Assembly: GCA_010015675.1 (NCBI GenBank)
Contig: ML977011.1
Coordinates: forward strand, 323,393 to 387,392
DNA length: 64,000 nucleotides
Reading direction: 5' to 3'
From: Byssothecium circinans
Lineage: Eukaryota > Ascomycota > Dothideomycetes > Pleosporales > Massarinaceae
Part shown: in pieces, positions 1 through 14,813 of the stretch
Position numbering within the stretch: position 1 is the stretch's first letter
How the letters are laid out: each line of letters opens with the position of its first letter
Notes under the pieces: model-generated
Seen by the model: only the letters and a program-made list of their open reading frames with translations
What the model was told of the DNA's origin: nothing
Database searches by the model: none
Position numbers and translations under genes: made by a program

Positions 1-3000
1 CTGACTTGGCTAGTCGGAAAAATCAACCAGTCATTGTCCGGGGGAGTGGCATGTTCGAACAGATTTTATGCAATGATGAGAGGTTAGTAAAATGGGTTTC
101 TCTGTATCCTCCAATATTTTGGAGGCCCCAGAATGTACCCAGGAGAAGTGCACGCGCGGTAAGCTGGCCAGATCATGGCCTTTGGGCTCGCAATCAAAAT
201 GATTTGGAAGGATTCGTGACGCCCTACTCTCTCTCTCTCGTGGACGAGTGAGAAATGTCTGGTGCTCCCGAGGCGCCCGAAAAACACTAAAGCAGGCAAG
301 TCCAAATAGAGCGTAGTAAATGTAACAATGATGTCTGTCGTACAGGGCTCTGAGGACCAATCGAAAACGGCGTCGTGGTGTCAGTAGATCTTCGCCACAC
401 GAACCGATGTTAACTCCGGTCGCACAAAACCCCCATCAGTGTCTTGAGCGGCTCGTTCTCAAATCATCGTCACCACGGTGATACGGAAACCTCTGATGTT
501 GAATGACTTTGTGCACAAGACTGTTAGACGGGTCGTTGCAGCGCTTTACAATGTGAAGGCCGTCTAAGTGTTGTCCATGTAAGCACGTTTCAGCTATGGG
601 TGACAAAAACCCGGGACCATGGCGGGCGCGCCTCGTGGGTGGAAACACCCGGCTTCCATCGAGTCAGTAAGCCATAGTTCGTGTGAAGGTGTCTCTTCCT
701 AGCTGATGTAGTATCGTCAGGTTAGTCATGCACGACTAGAATTCCGGCTACGTGAAAAGCGCAGTTGAGTTGGATCGGATGCTGTTTGAAGGAGACCAGC
801 TCGTGAGGGGTGCGCAGAGTGCGAGAAGTGCAATAGACCACATTGGGAGATCACGACAGAGGTAGCTCGTCCATACTTGATGCCTGATGAGTGATTCCAA
901 GTCTTTGCAGCATGTACAGTGTAGACGAGCTCGACTGGAGCAAATGGATGCTACCGGAGACTGCCTAGTCGCTGCTGGCGCTGCATGACGCCTGGAGGAG
1001 CAGTTGTTTGGGCGTTGCGAAGCATTCATCTACTCCGAGAGAGCTTGCAATGCACAATGCGGGGCGCGCTGGGCAGTATATCGCGCGATGGTTGGCGGAG
1101 CGGCGCAGAGAGAGGACTGGCGACCTAGAGACGTCCACGAGCGAGCCGGAGCGGGAAGCGATGATGTTTGAACCCGGCAGTCTGCAAAGCAGATCGGCTC
1201 GCTTTATTGAAACGGAAATGATCAAACAGGCCTTGGTGGCCAAGCTCTTGCACGACCTTGACATAGATGGAGATTGGAATGGGATGGTTAAGTTACAACA
1301 GTTCCCAGGGCATCGTTGTGAACCTGCATAAGCGCACGCGTTCCTGGCGTTGCCGTCGAGGAGCCGTCTTGGAGCATTCGAGATGGAAATTGGACATGCG
1401 CAGGCGTTTGGAGCTCCATGAATTGAATTATGGACGTCTGGAGGATGGCGCTGAGCGTTTGTTGGTAATTCACTGCTTTCGGTCAACGGGGAGCTGACGT
1501 CTGGACACAGCCGCAGGCAAACCGCCGCACTCCCAGATCGGGGAAAGAGCGTTGTGCGGTACGGCATCAGCTTCTAAGAATACATATAGCATTCTACCTG
1601 CAATGAGGCAGTGGTGTCGCGCTGCGCAAGGGAGCTGTGCGGGCGCGATGAGAGAAGGGGAGTGGAGGGGAGGGTAGGGTAGGGGGAAAGGAAAAGTGAA
1701 CTGTTCTGTGCCGCAAGCTGAAGGTCGGGGTGCGGCGTGGACATGATGACTCAATGTTGGCACTGTGCTGCACTGTCGCGATGTCGTCGATGGTGGTAAT
1801 GGCGGTGATGGCGGTGATGGCGTCGTGGTGGACGTGTGGAGTAGTGTGCCAGTACAGTATGTACGGCACACGGTCTACATGGGATGAGCGATCGCGCCTG
1901 CCGGAGGACCGTGGACGGACAATCGTTCTTGCCCGAAGCGTCCGGACGGAGACTATCTCGGAAAGCGCTAGGCTCGACCTGAGGTAGACCGGCAGGCGCG
2001 ATGCGCGTAATAGATGAGAGCAGAACAAAGAGAGCGCGGCGGGTGGAGATTGAGATGGCGCTGCGCTGGTGTGCACAAAAAGCGCCGCCGTGATACAGAC
2101 AGCGCTCCCTTTGCGGGCGCGATGAACTGGCAAACGGCGCGCGAGATGTGCAGCATCGCATTGCAATGCAAGAGCCGTCCGTTGCTGTGCCTGGAGAGTG
2201 ATGAGCTGTTTGAACTTTGGGGTGGCTTCTGCGGGGACAGGGATTGTGATTTAAGGTTGCTGTAAGCCACTCCAGAATTAGATGCCCGATCTTAGCCTTG
2301 GCCGCTCACCACATCCGCATCGTCCTGCCTCTGCCTCTGCCTCCCTTCTGCGACGTCAAATGCCATCAGAACAGACGGCGCGAGATGAAATGCCCGTCGT
2401 CACTGTGCACTGTGCACTGGCCGTGGGTGAATGCCGCGATTCGGCCACCCCAGCCAGTCGTTGCGCCTCCGGTACTGACCTGACCTGACCTGACCCGCCC
2501 CAGTCCCAATGCCCGCCAGCTGCCAGCGCTCGCTGCCTCTGGAAAAGGGCCCTGTAGCGCTGCTGATGCTCTGCTCACGGACGTGCCGTATATCATTGTC
2601 ATCGTTGCATGCCAGATGTCCACTTCTCTCACGCCGTGCCCCAGACCTCAACGCTCACCACCAGCCTGCCCTGGACCCATAACATCACCAGCCATATCAC
2701 ATCCCCCTCGCCAGCTCCCCCCTTTTCCGGCCTGCCCGACGCCGTCACCTCGTTTGCATTCTTGCACAAGTACTGCACTGCAATCACTACACCGCACTGC
2801 ACTGTCCTGTACCCTTTCCTCCACATTTCAGCGCCTCGCGGGTGGTGTTTCGGCGCATTGGCCCTGGCCCTCCCCATTCTCGCGGCTCTATTGCACACGT
2901 CTTACCCGCGCTCGTCGTCTGCTGGAATTGCGTCTCGTTGCTTTTGGATCCCACTTCAGTCTGGAGCCTCTGGTCTTACTCGCTGCCTGCTTGCTTGCTC

Positions 3001-3590
3001 GCTCCCCCGACCATTCACCCTCTCCAGCGCCCGTGCAGCTGAGCTTACTCCCTCTGCCAGGCCAGCATACTACTGCGCCATCTTCAAGTGCCCGGTCCAC
3101 CACCACCAGTGCTAGAGCCTCAACGCACGGGGGCCCGCAGCCGCCCGCTCGATCCTGCCTCCGCCTGTAGGCTGTCCGCTGTCAGGCACTGCGCGACGTA
3201 GTGCCCAACGGTAAGATTAGTCGTCTCCGAGGGCGTGCTTCAGCCCTCACTGGCACAGCACCCTACCGGGCTGCCGGGTTCGGTAATGCTCATCACCCAG
3301 AGTCATCCCAGCCCTCTACAGGCAAGTACTCCCCACTCGTCCTTGCATGCTCACGACCATCGTCATCGCGCCCAATCAATCCCACCTGCTCCCACCGGCT
3401 CCCACATACTCATACTCCCACACACTCTTACCCACACACGCCTGTCCCACCGTGCCCTCCATTAACATCCTCCCGTCTCCGCAGTCATAGCTTCCCCATA
3501 GCTCCCGCACAGCTTCATCTTGCATAGTCCATATTTCTTTTGCCTCACCACCTGCTGCCGCCCAGCGTCACCCATTGGCCGGCCTAGGCC
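1..3590. other. gene-poor stretch upstream of the MedA-like gene
   Basis: I see no recognisable coding sequence here. The open frames are short, overlap on both strands and match no family I know. Visible structure is low complexity only: a purine (G/A) tract near 1640-1695, GGTGATGGC-type trinucleotide steps near 1790-1830, four tandem TGACC pentamers at 2476-2495, and long C/T- and CA-rich stretches from about 2630 to 3540. The pyrimidine-rich character from 2.3 kb on resembles fungal promoter and 5' leader DNA, so the right half probably belongs to the control region of the MedA-like gene. That is inference. Confidence 0.5.
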
Positions 3591-3591
3591 C

Positions 3592-4349
3592 ATGTCTCGT
3601 TCTCTTTGTCTGCTATGTAAGTCCTCCCCGTCCGTCACATCGAAATGCGGGTCGCAATATGCGGCATCTCATACCAGGCACTGACTGTCATTTCAGCATC
3701 TGGCATCTGCCCTGAATCACTATTGTTTACTGCCAGAGCAACGCTTCAGATTCCCGCTTTCGTCTTCAGGAGGCTGTTGTGTCTGAGCTGCCTTGGGTCA
3801 GGAGCAGGATTCACCGTGTAGGCGACAGACACTCAAAGACCCCCTGATCCCCGGATGACTCGTTGCTCTGAGCACTTCGACCGTCTGTCTTTCGGGAGGC
3901 TTCTCTTGTCAACTACTTTGGTCACAAGGCCTACTAAAACACCACCAAAACAGTCTGCTACACCGTCCCATTCAGCCTCCTCTGTGCACTTTTTGCGCCA
4001 TTTGCTTGCAGCGTACTCGTATTGTCCGTCGCCTCGTCGAACCAGCTGCTCTCCTCGAGCGGGTTCCTTGCATGCCCCGTTCAGTGTCTGGCTCTGTAAC
4101 AGCACAGGCTCTCCTCCACTGCTTGACCGCACCGACCTCAAAAAACCGTCAAGCTGGCCTGCACCGTACAACTTAGCTATCAGGTGCGTCTCCCCTTGTA
4201 CGTTGAAGGTTTCGTCATGCTCCATGGGCTCTAAGCTTTGAGCCCTGTGGCGCTTCGCTGCTGCCTACAGCCTGACCCCCATCTTGCTACATGCTTGCTA
4301 ATGTATCCCTGAGAACAGCCTGATAGCGACCGCGCGCCCTCTTCCGTAG
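3592..4349 (+). promoter_or_regulatory. probable long leader of the MedA-like gene, with a candidate first exon
   Basis: The first clearly coding exon downstream begins at 4350 in phase 1 and has no in-frame ATG above it, because a TGA lies at 4310-4312. A start must therefore sit in an upstream exon. One candidate fits in phase: ATG at 3592, eight codons plus one base, then a GTAAGT donor at 3617. This would splice to the TAG acceptor at 4348-4349 through a 733-nt intron, much longer than the others in the window. Other short ATG-initiated frames in the interval (for example at 3854) could be upstream ORFs. The first exon remains unproven. Confidence 0.35.
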
Positions 4350-6723
4350 GCGACAACTTCGACGTTTCCGAGCAGCTGCTGGCAAAGTACAGTCAAGGCC
4401 TCGGAAGCGGTCCGCTGACTGTGCATCCTGCGATAGCTGCAAAATTGTCGTCCATGTCGGGGTACCACAAGGGTCAGGAATATGTGTATGGTAAGTGTGC
4501 TGCAGCCCGAATGACGGGTTGGAAAGAGCAGATGCCACCCGCGAGGTCGGATGGTCCCGGGTGGTGTCCACGTGAGAGCGTTTAGCAAGTTTGACTGACC
4601 ACCCACCCTTCCAGACGCCGAAGCCACACGACCGAATCAGGTTCCGACCTACGCAGGCATTGCACAGCCTTCATTCGCCTCGCAATACACCGACGTGCCT
4701 ACTCGATTATCCCATGAACCCTCAACCGTAGAAGGGTCCTATATTCCTAGTTCCACTTTCGAGTCACGCGGAACTGGGGCATACCCGTCCGAATCCTCTT
4801 TTATCGATGCAAGGTCTCGTCATCTCGCTTCCCACACGGTTACTGAATCGGACATCACCAAATTCGTTACGCCCTCGGAAGGCACCGCTGATTCTACCGT
4901 CATCCTTCACCTGCGAACAAAGTTCGACCTCACCGTCGACCAGCCCACATTTGTTGTCATGTTTGGGAACCGAAAGTGCGTCGCCGCGCTGCAAAAGGTG
5001 GATACCGACGATGATTTCTACAACTACGCCCTCAGTGTCCAGGTCCCACCATTTCCACTCACCAACGCATGGGATCCGACCATGATGCTCAAACTGCAGA
5101 TGGAGGACAAGAACGGGCGGCTACTCAACGAGATCAATGCTGGAAAATTTACATTCACCGACATGTCTTCTAATCTAGCCTACCAGCCGCCTCCAGAAGT
5201 CACAAAGAAACGCAAGTTCTCTAGCGAGTATGGAGAGAGTGCAGAGTATCAGGAGAACACCGCAAAACGCAACAACTCCCTACGATTCCAAGCGAAACCA
5301 CGGTCTATGTCCAGTGCGTATTCCTCAGCCTCCCTCTCCCCGCTTCCAGCGCAATCCTCCCTGTCCAGCTCGTACGGTTATGGTGGCGGTTACGACATGT
5401 CCAAGCAAGGTAGCTACACTCCCCAACTGCCACAGAAAGGACTCTATGCCGTTCCTTCCGGCATGAGCATGCCGCAAACAGACATGAAGCCGCCACAGAT
5501 GTCTCCGAGTCTTCTATCCTACGGTGGTTACAGCTCCCTTGCACACAGCGGCAGGAGCCCTTCATCCATGGCTGCTACACCTGTGAGGTCGACCGTCCTC
5601 CCTTCGCCTTCCACTGTTCCCACTCCCGTGCTCGTTCGAGCAACGACCCTTCCCCAGTCGGGAGCCGCACCGTCCAGCCAGTCGTTCAACCCGTACCTCA
5701 TGTACCCAACCAAAGCAGTGCTAAAGATCGAAGGTGATTTGGATAGGATGGCTGAAAACTGGACAAGGGAAGAACGTGATGCGAGACGACGTCTCGTAGA
5801 GTTCAAGAGATCGCAGCACGGCAGCACAATAACCACAACATTCGCTCCAGTAACGCCAGAGGCCAGGCCAGCACGCAGTATCTGCGTTAGTTGCATCTGG
5901 TGGGAAGAAAAGGACGAATACTTCATCACCAGCGTAGACACTATATTCCTGCTAGAGCAGCTAGTCAACGTTCGTTTCACCGTTGAAGAAAAGAACCGGA
6001 TCCGTCGAAATCTGGAAGGCTTCCGTCCTCTCACGGTCTCCAAGGCCAGAGCAGATAGTGAAGAGTTCTTCAAAATCATTATGGGCTTTCCGAATCCGAA
6101 ACCGCGAAATATTGAAAAGGATGTCAAGGTCTTCCCGTGGAAGATCGTCTCCCACGCACTCAAGAAGATCATCAGCAAATATGTAGGTTTCCCACCCCTC
6201 TCGCCTACGGCACAGCATGAAACTAACCATCGTTCAGACTGCAAGCTACTCCTCAACAGCTGCAGCTGGCTCTCTCCCCGCTGGTTCTAGCTCGAGCTAC
6301 GTCCAAGTGGGCATATCGCAGGCAGGGGATGTGCATCGGAACACCTCGCCACGATCGGTCGCGAGCTCGGTTGCATCAACCGCATACACCCCCATCATGG
6401 GTTCGACAAGTCTATCTCCGAATCCCAAGACATCAGCAGGTCTAGAGGGATCAGCTGGTCATGGCCTCTCGCTACCGCAGGGAGGGCAAGGTATGACTCA
6501 ATGGCGAGGTGGTGCCCATCACCAGGTACCGCAATACACAACAGGCCTCGCCCACGGTGGACGGGAGTCCTGGGACTACGGCTACATGAACGCCTCTGCC
6601 GCTTCGGGTGTGCCTGCGGCCGCACAGTCGATGCTGCAACGCTCAGACGTGACACCGGACCTGAGCCAAATGCCGGCCGACAATCGATACCAGCACTACG
6701 GCCAACATACCACGCGCATCTAG
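4350..6723 (+). CDS. medA: MedA (Medusa)-like transcriptional regulator
   Basis: This looks like a fungal developmental regulator of the Medusa/Acr1/Ren1 family, nuclear proteins that shape conidiophore development and adhesion in other ascomycetes. Visible exons are 4350-4490, 4615-6182 and 6238-6723. The introns are GTAAGT...CAG (4491-4614) and GTAGGT...CTAAC...CAG (6183-6237). The product is at least 730 residues; the start codon is not fixed. The N-terminal part is followed by a Ser/Pro-rich, low-complexity linker (about 5200-5690). The conserved block (about 5700-6182) starts near YPTKAVLKIEGDLDRMAENW and contains the SICVSCIWWEEKDEYF segment. The tail is Ser/Gly/Ala-rich. Family assignment rests on recall of this block; the gene lies alone between two long gene-poor stretches, as expected for a gene with large regulatory regions. 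Confidence 0.75.
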
Positions 6724-9472
6724 CGACTAGACGGGCAGCAGACATTGCTTAGTGGAGACGGACACCTTCACGGTCGACGATGGTGGTGAGCATGCACGTC
6801 GGGTGATCTGCCCAACGTCCGCATGATCCTTCGGGGCCTAACTGCATCGAGCATGGCGCAATTCCTCCACACCATCTTCCCGTCGGCAGTCTGCCTCGCG
6901 TCGCACGCACCCTTGCTTCGATGGGGCTTTTCTTATTCCTCCTTCTTCTATTTTCGGACTCTCATCACGGCGTTGATTATCGGATTCTCTGGGGCCCAAC
7001 TCATGATCAGCACCGGATCGCATCATACACAATACCCTCGGCAGGCGGCGTTTACAACATGTTATCGATTTCATCATAGATCTTCCCTTATCGGACGACA
7101 TACAGTAATCGGGATCACGGCGTATGGTAATCAATAGAGTCAGATGTTGCATCCATGCATCCATCACTAGACTTGACCATGCTTGCTTATCGGACAATCA
7201 TCGGACGTTGGACGACACTGCATACTCTGGCGTTTATTTGAGTTTCAGTCACCTTTCCTTTCAACTCTTGCTACTGTTTTCACCTAATACCTGCTTGATT
7301 TCTTCTCCCTCTACGATTTTATGGTGTTTCCCATCGCCTATTGCGACTTTCGTTCATGAATTCCTCGGTTGACGTTTTCGGGGCTTTCGCTCTGTTATTC
7401 TATTCTTGTTTCGGACTTACGCAATACGCTTCTGAGCATGATTATCTCCGTTTATCCCTGCATTCTCTGGTGAAGCTATGGATTGGGTATGCATTAGGCT
7501 GGGGCTATGTTCGTTTCGCATCATTGGGTTTTGATTGGGGCATCAATTACGCGGTACTTTCCTACTCAGAGCACATACGCACACAGTTTGCGTATTCGTC
7601 TTCCTTCCTCGTCTTCTACTTTTTCCTATCTACTTGAGATTCCCCCCATATACTTCTTACACCGAGTCTATTGAACAGTTACTTTGATTTGACTTTTCGC
7701 CTTGTTATTCAGCCCTTGTTATGTACCACGTTTGCTTTTTGCGCGATACGTTCTCGAGTGTGCCGCATAAGGCAACAGCAAAACGACCGCATCGCACCGC
7801 ATCGTACCGCACCGCATCATTAGGCAACAATCCCATCACCGAAGGCGCAGCGCAGCCCAGTCCAGCAGCCTACCGTTACAGCCTTCCTACTTCCTAGAGT
7901 ACGCCTACCCTACAACTCCAAGTCCAAGTTGTGGTTCCCAACTCGCACGCCCTCTTACATACGCCTCACTTCCGCCGCTTCCTCGCCGCATCATGCACAG
8001 TAGTCCTGCACGCACCCCAGCTTACCTCATCTCGTCACCGCGTACCCATGTGATGAGGCCCTAAGGTCCTGCAGATGACAGATGACCTTCTTCTGTTCAT
8101 TCACCCATTCCCTCGTTTCCTTCTCTCGCAGCAAACATCATCTGCCTTGCGCTCATGGACTTTGCGCTCGTTACACAGCATGCTTATGATACTGACCCGC
8201 GATGGCGGATCCTCGGCCCCGTTCTTCGTCGTATGCAACTGCATTCGTTCGAACTTCGTACATATACGAACGAAACGAACATTAATAAGACTGCGCCACA
8301 TGTACGGCCCGGTGTGCGTCTGCTTCGGATAGATTGTATTGGTATCGCAGCGCTGTTCGGACTATGATATCAATCTGCATTCTCTGTTGTAGTCGCCGTT
8401 ATGGTACGGGCCGCAGGTAGATAGATGTAGGCGTCACATCGGTCGAAATGCATGCGTCCTGGAGAAGCGAATGGGGCGCCTTATAACGGTTTCTTTCGCT
8501 TCGTTTCGTTGCTCTCTTCGCTTTCGCCTCGAATAACTGATAATATATAATTTGTTTTGTTTTATTTTATTTCATTTCGGGGTTTTTTTTCACCTCCGCG
8601 GAAAACTCGTCCGTACCGTGCCCGTCCATGGGGTTTCTATAAACAGCGGCGGCGGAGGAGGAGGAGGAGGAGGCAACGGTTCCTTCACCATGGAGGATCA
8701 ATAGACGTTGGAAACTGCGTGTGCGCGCCGCGTTTGTAGGATTCGCGGACGTATGTATTTGCACGGCTCAGGCTGAGGCTGAGGCTGGGGTTAAGCCTCA
8801 AGGCCATCATGGGCACGTGTACGTACATACTGTACGCAGGCGCTTAAACACAATATGATGGCAACTATAGCCATGGAAAGCCAGCCAATGCATCGAATAA
8901 ATTGCGGACGTATCCAACGCTATACGCTGACAGCTTTCCCAGCGCCTAGCCGCTGCAGTTGTGTGGCTCAGTCGCGCCAGGTTGCTCGTTGGGTATGGAC
9001 CTAGGGTGCTAGGTGGGTAGACGCCGCCTAATGATTAGCAAGGTAAGTAAGCATGCATGTATGCATGCAAGCAGTGAGATTTCTGAGACGAGGCTCGCCC
9101 GTTGGGAAGGCGGGCGGCGCGGTTTCGTTTTGTCGGGGTTGAAACGGAGGGTTCGGTGACCGTTGGGAGGTTGGGGGCGGGTATGGGGATGGCGTCCATG
9201 TATGTACATACACTATAGGGTTTGATTAGGGGGTTGTTGATGTTTGTAGGGAGGACGCTGATAATGATGAAGAAGAAAAAGAAGAGAAGATTTTTTTTCC
9301 AGGACTCCTGAACTGTGAAGTATTATTCCAGTAGAGTACAAGTAGAACGTTGGCTACCAAGGGCGATTCGTCGAAAAAATTCACCTCACACCGACCAAAC
9401 ACTCCAAAACAACATTCGACCTCTCTTCTCACCCCATCTCAAAACACCCCCTTTCACACCCACAACGCTCCC
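6724..9472. other. gene-poor stretch with simple repeats
   Basis: No coding sequence is recognisable. The first part is presumably the 3' UTR of the MedA-like gene. It contains short repeats only: variants of CCGCATCG/CCGCACCG at about 7786-7818, a GGA run at 8654-8672, and GGCTGA hexamers at 8765-8790. T-rich stretches occur around 7300-7700 and 8540-8590. Confidence 0.5.
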
Positions 9473-11277
<1,805 letters not shown>

Positions 11278-12378
11278 TTTCGGAATTGGTTGACAAAACT
11301 GTAGAAAGGTGTAGTCCTTGCAATGCAGGACGAGTTTCCTGCATGATAGCAGGATATTCTCGCCTTTGTAAGACCTACCAAGGTATCGTTGCTTTTGGAA
11401 AGGATGAGCTAGAGGACGAAGTTGCCATGGAATAATATTGGGATCGTTGACCCTTTGCTCGCTCTGTCAACTGCCTCGGATCCGTTATTTACGCATTAGC
11501 TGTAGCAGGCGTGTGGGTGATTGGACAGTCGGGAGGAGCTGTTGCGTTGCGTATCTGGATTTCTCAGATGAGGAGTCCCGCTTCCGGCAGTCAAGTTCGT
11601 CCGACTCTGCCAAGGATGTCAAAATCCTACCTGAAGTAACTTAGAAGGTCGGGGGTGCAGCACAACAAGACCTCCGAGATCGTCTTGACGCCAGACAGCG
11701 TTCTCGCGTATTGGCCAGTAGATGATGTTCTATGGTCTGCACCCAGTCGTGCTTGTATTAAATGGTCGTGGTGCTGCTGAATTCGGTGCAACGTTAACTG
11801 TGACCTTGTCAGAGGGATTCCACTAAGTTGAATCGTTGTAATATATCTCGAATTCGGCATACTTATAACTTCGCATAATTATCCGCAGAAAGCGGATGGA
11901 ACACCTTGAAACCTAGGAGATGAGAGAGTCCCAGGGCTGTTGATTGGCGACATGGTCACAGATGAACTAAGGATGCTGTTGAATAGTGGTAATTGTGGTA
12001 TTTAGCGAGCTCTTAGGCGTTGATTGACACTGCAGTCTTCCATCTCTCAAGTTACAGATGCAGGGAAATAACGTTTTTGACTGTGAGATGCGTCGTGAAG
12101 GGGGCGGATGGATTTGTCGTCGCTCAAGTGCTTAGGGACCCTGGAAAGCTACTCGTGCGCTAAGGCCAAAGTCAGTTAGCGCAAGAGGAACAGATTCAGC
12201 ACTCAATGTCTTTTCCCGTCGACTAGTGTCACCCCGCATCTACACTTCCATCAACCACACCTTGATCTCGAAGCATGCCCCTGGTTGCATCCCCTGGCAA
12301 TATTTGAGAAGGGGCTAGCTGTTAAGCTACCACCATCACATTAACTACATCGACTTAGCCTGCTTCATAAAGAACACC
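11278..12378. other. intergenic DNA without a recognisable gene
   Basis: This lies upstream of the esterase relic on one side and of the F-box-like relic on the other. Only short uninformative open frames are present and I see no structured repeat. Confidence 0.5.
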
Positions 12379-13801
12379 ATGTCCGGTAGAGCCGTGGAAA
12401 CCACTGAAGAGAAGCATTTCCCATTCCTCGACCTCCCTGCTGAACTCCTCTTTCTAGTTTAAAGCATCTCTTGTGTGATTGGCCTAATTGTTCGGATTCA
12501 ACCTGGGCGAAAGAAGAATAATGGCTTCCAACGAGCATCCTCAGGGCCAACAAACAAATATACAATGAAGCGTACAGGCCGTTTATCGAAGAAGAAAAAG
12601 AAAAAAAAAATTTCATTGGCATTGAATGCCAAACAGAATTCTTATTACCGACAGGATATACGACTAAACTATAAAAAAATTCTAACAAATCCTACTCTCC
12701 AGTCGAACGGCCTCCATTTTCCTGCCTACTGCTTACGCTTCTAACATCAAATCTAATTGAGCGTCACACACATGTATGATTCTTGGGCATCAATGATCAT
12801 ATTTCCTTGATGGTTTCGCAAGAATCACCAAGTATAGGATCCTGGGAAATGTCCCTAGTCTTGACCAAATGGCCAAAACATACAGAAAGCAACGAATCGA
12901 TTGACTGATCTTGCTTCTGGTATCGGCACCATATAGAAGGGCCTTTTGGAACAAATTCCAAGGTTTCTGTATCGCCTTTCGGATGTCCGTATTCAAAGTG
13001 TACTGCATGCGGATATTGTCGAGCGAGTTAATCAAAAGATGGCCGATCTGTTCCCGTCTGATCCGTCCACCATCCTTGCTGAATTGGGGGAGTACAAAGA
13101 CAACAGGCCATTTTTAGGCTCTGCTGAAATTAATCCGGATGCCCTCCGTCTGGCTCAAGACATTCGGGATAGATTCTCTCTTATTTATGCTAGCCTCTAC
13201 CGGCCAGAATCGTGGATGAGTCTGAGAGCTACTGGCGTAGAACCATTCGTCTACCATTTCGCAGAATTGCGCTATACTTTCCTCAAACGCCAGGCCCGGA
13301 CGATATGCTCTGCTATTGACACCGGTTTTACGAAGACGGGTTATGATATGGTGGCACAGCGGCTTCTGGTCGAGGCTGGTATCGCTTGCCTCAACCGCGC
13401 ACTAATATTCTGCGACACGTTTCCGTCCCAAGATGGCACGGCATGGAGGCCATCCACCTTTGAGCATGTAGATTTGTAATTTATCCATGTCAGACTTTTA
13501 CAAAGGTTCGAGAAATCCTAGATATTAACTTGTCATTAGAAACGTTCTTGACCGCGCATGGGAGTTGGATCCTGGCGTCGAGGATATAGTAGAGGAAATA
13601 AAGTACGCCGACGATTGGCTAAAAGATGTGGCCAGTGAATATGAGCAAATGGAACGAATCGATGTAGGCAATCGTATCGAATTTGGCAGTGGGTGGACAC
13701 GCCAGACACCAGCAGCAATACCGATTGATGGCATGGAGCCGGACGGCACGCCGCTTTGCACATTTAAACTGCCCTTTCACTGTTTGCACGATCAACAATA
13801 A
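12379..13801 (+). pseudogene. F-box-like (LPAEL-type) gene, degenerate
   Basis: The frame from ATG 12379 reads into FPFLDLPAELLFLV and stops at 12460, which resembles the FLDLPxELRxxIY start of fungal F-box-like proteins. Downstream, other frames carry ILRANKQIYNEAYRPFIEE (about 12537), a typical 'I L R x N R Q I Y x E A' segment, then FARITKYRILGNVPSL (about 12810). The longest piece is about 12937-13475 (RFLYRLSDVRIQS onward), interrupted upstream by a TAG at 12934-12936. It joins through a 64-nt GTAATT...CATTAG intron (13476-13539) to 13540-13801, ending in TAA. The 3' two-exon part still looks like real protein and could be expressed from ATG 13039, but the conserved N-terminus is broken by stops and frame changes. 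I regard it as a relic; partner and target are unknown. Confidence 0.6.
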
Positions 13802-14111
13802 GTTTTCTTTACTCAAATTTAGTGAGGGCAAAAAGAGACACTGACGGAATTAAGCGCAGCAATTGTTCAGGCTTTTGATGATAAAACGAAGCTGGTGCAT
13901 CGTGTTTTGTTGACCAACGATGGTGGACTTAAAAACTGCGAGGAAGGAAGAGGAAGCAGTGACAGATATGAATGATTGTGGTGGGTAAGCCCCAATGGCT
14001 CGGTTAGTAACACTGATCTCTAATACAGTGCTACGTCACAAACCTTGGACCACATCCTTGAGATTAAACCTAGTGAAGCATAGCCAAACCTATGACCCGC
14101 AACTATACTCC
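13802..14111. other. short intergenic region between convergent genes
   Basis: This holds the 3' ends of the F-box-like relic and of the peroxiredoxin-like gene. Nothing else is seen. Confidence 0.5.
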
Positions 14112-14813
14112 TCATAGCATATCTATCCAGTCAAGCGCAACCTCTGGCTCAACCCTCTTCCTATAATCCGGCTCAAAGTACACGTTCTTCACCACACCAT
14201 CCTTTCCAACCAAAAACGTAGCAGGGATCGGTACCTCAAACGAATCATCCCCATTCAGCTTCTCCAAGTCCTGTATTATTCAGGGGTTAGCAATTGTCCT
14301 CTCTCTAGCGCATGAACTTACATGACCAAACTGCTTGAAAAGCGGATCGAGCTCCTTCGGCTGCTTCCAAACAATGCCCAACTTCCTCGCAAGCTTATTT
14401 CCCACATCCGAAAGCACAGCAAATTCCAACTCGTTCTTCTCCTGCGTACTGAGCGTCGAATCAGGAAGTTCAGGTGAGACAGCAACGAGCTCAGCACCTT
14501 TGGCATGGATGTCTTCAAGTCGCTGTTGGAGAGCGCGGAGAGCAAGGTTGCAGAAGGGGCACCAGTTTCCGCGGTAGAAGGTAATAAGTATAGGCCCTTT
14601 GGAGAGAAGGTCTGTACTGCAAACCTGGGATCCGGTCGCACTGGGGAGAGTGAATGAGGGGAAGGTAGCTCCGGGTTTGATCACGTTGGTTTGTTGGGCG
14701 AATTTTGTTTCGGCGTCGATGCGCGCGGCGTCGATGGTGGATTTTACGGAGGCTGGGACGGCGGCAACGAAGTTACTGTATATCTGTTCGAGTTGGGGGG
14801 CGAGTGCGGCCAT
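14112..14813 (-). CDS. AhpC/TSA-type peroxiredoxin-like protein
   Basis: This is a thioredoxin-fold antioxidant-type protein of the AhpC/TSA family, predicted to reduce peroxides or act as a thiol oxidoreductase. It has two exons: complement(14322..14813) and complement(14112..14270), with a 51-nt GTAAGT...CAG intron in phase 0, giving 216 residues. The N-terminal helix region (1-45) precedes PGATFPSFTLPSATG and the active-site strand ITFYRGNWCPFCNLAL with a C85-P-F-C88 pair. This CxxC arrangement is found in the redoxin-like subgroup rather than in classical 2-Cys enzymes. The C-terminal exon supplies PATFLVGKDGVVKNVYF, the expected fold-closing strand. No targeting signal is obvious, so it is probably cytosolic. 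It is divergent from the Zn2Cys6 gene across 323 bp, suggesting co-regulation. Confidence 0.88.

Noticed and set aside
965..1567. 200-codon minus-strand open frame
   Set aside because: Overlaps other frames on the opposite strand, Ser/Arg/Cys-rich without motif, consistent with chance in GC-rich DNA.
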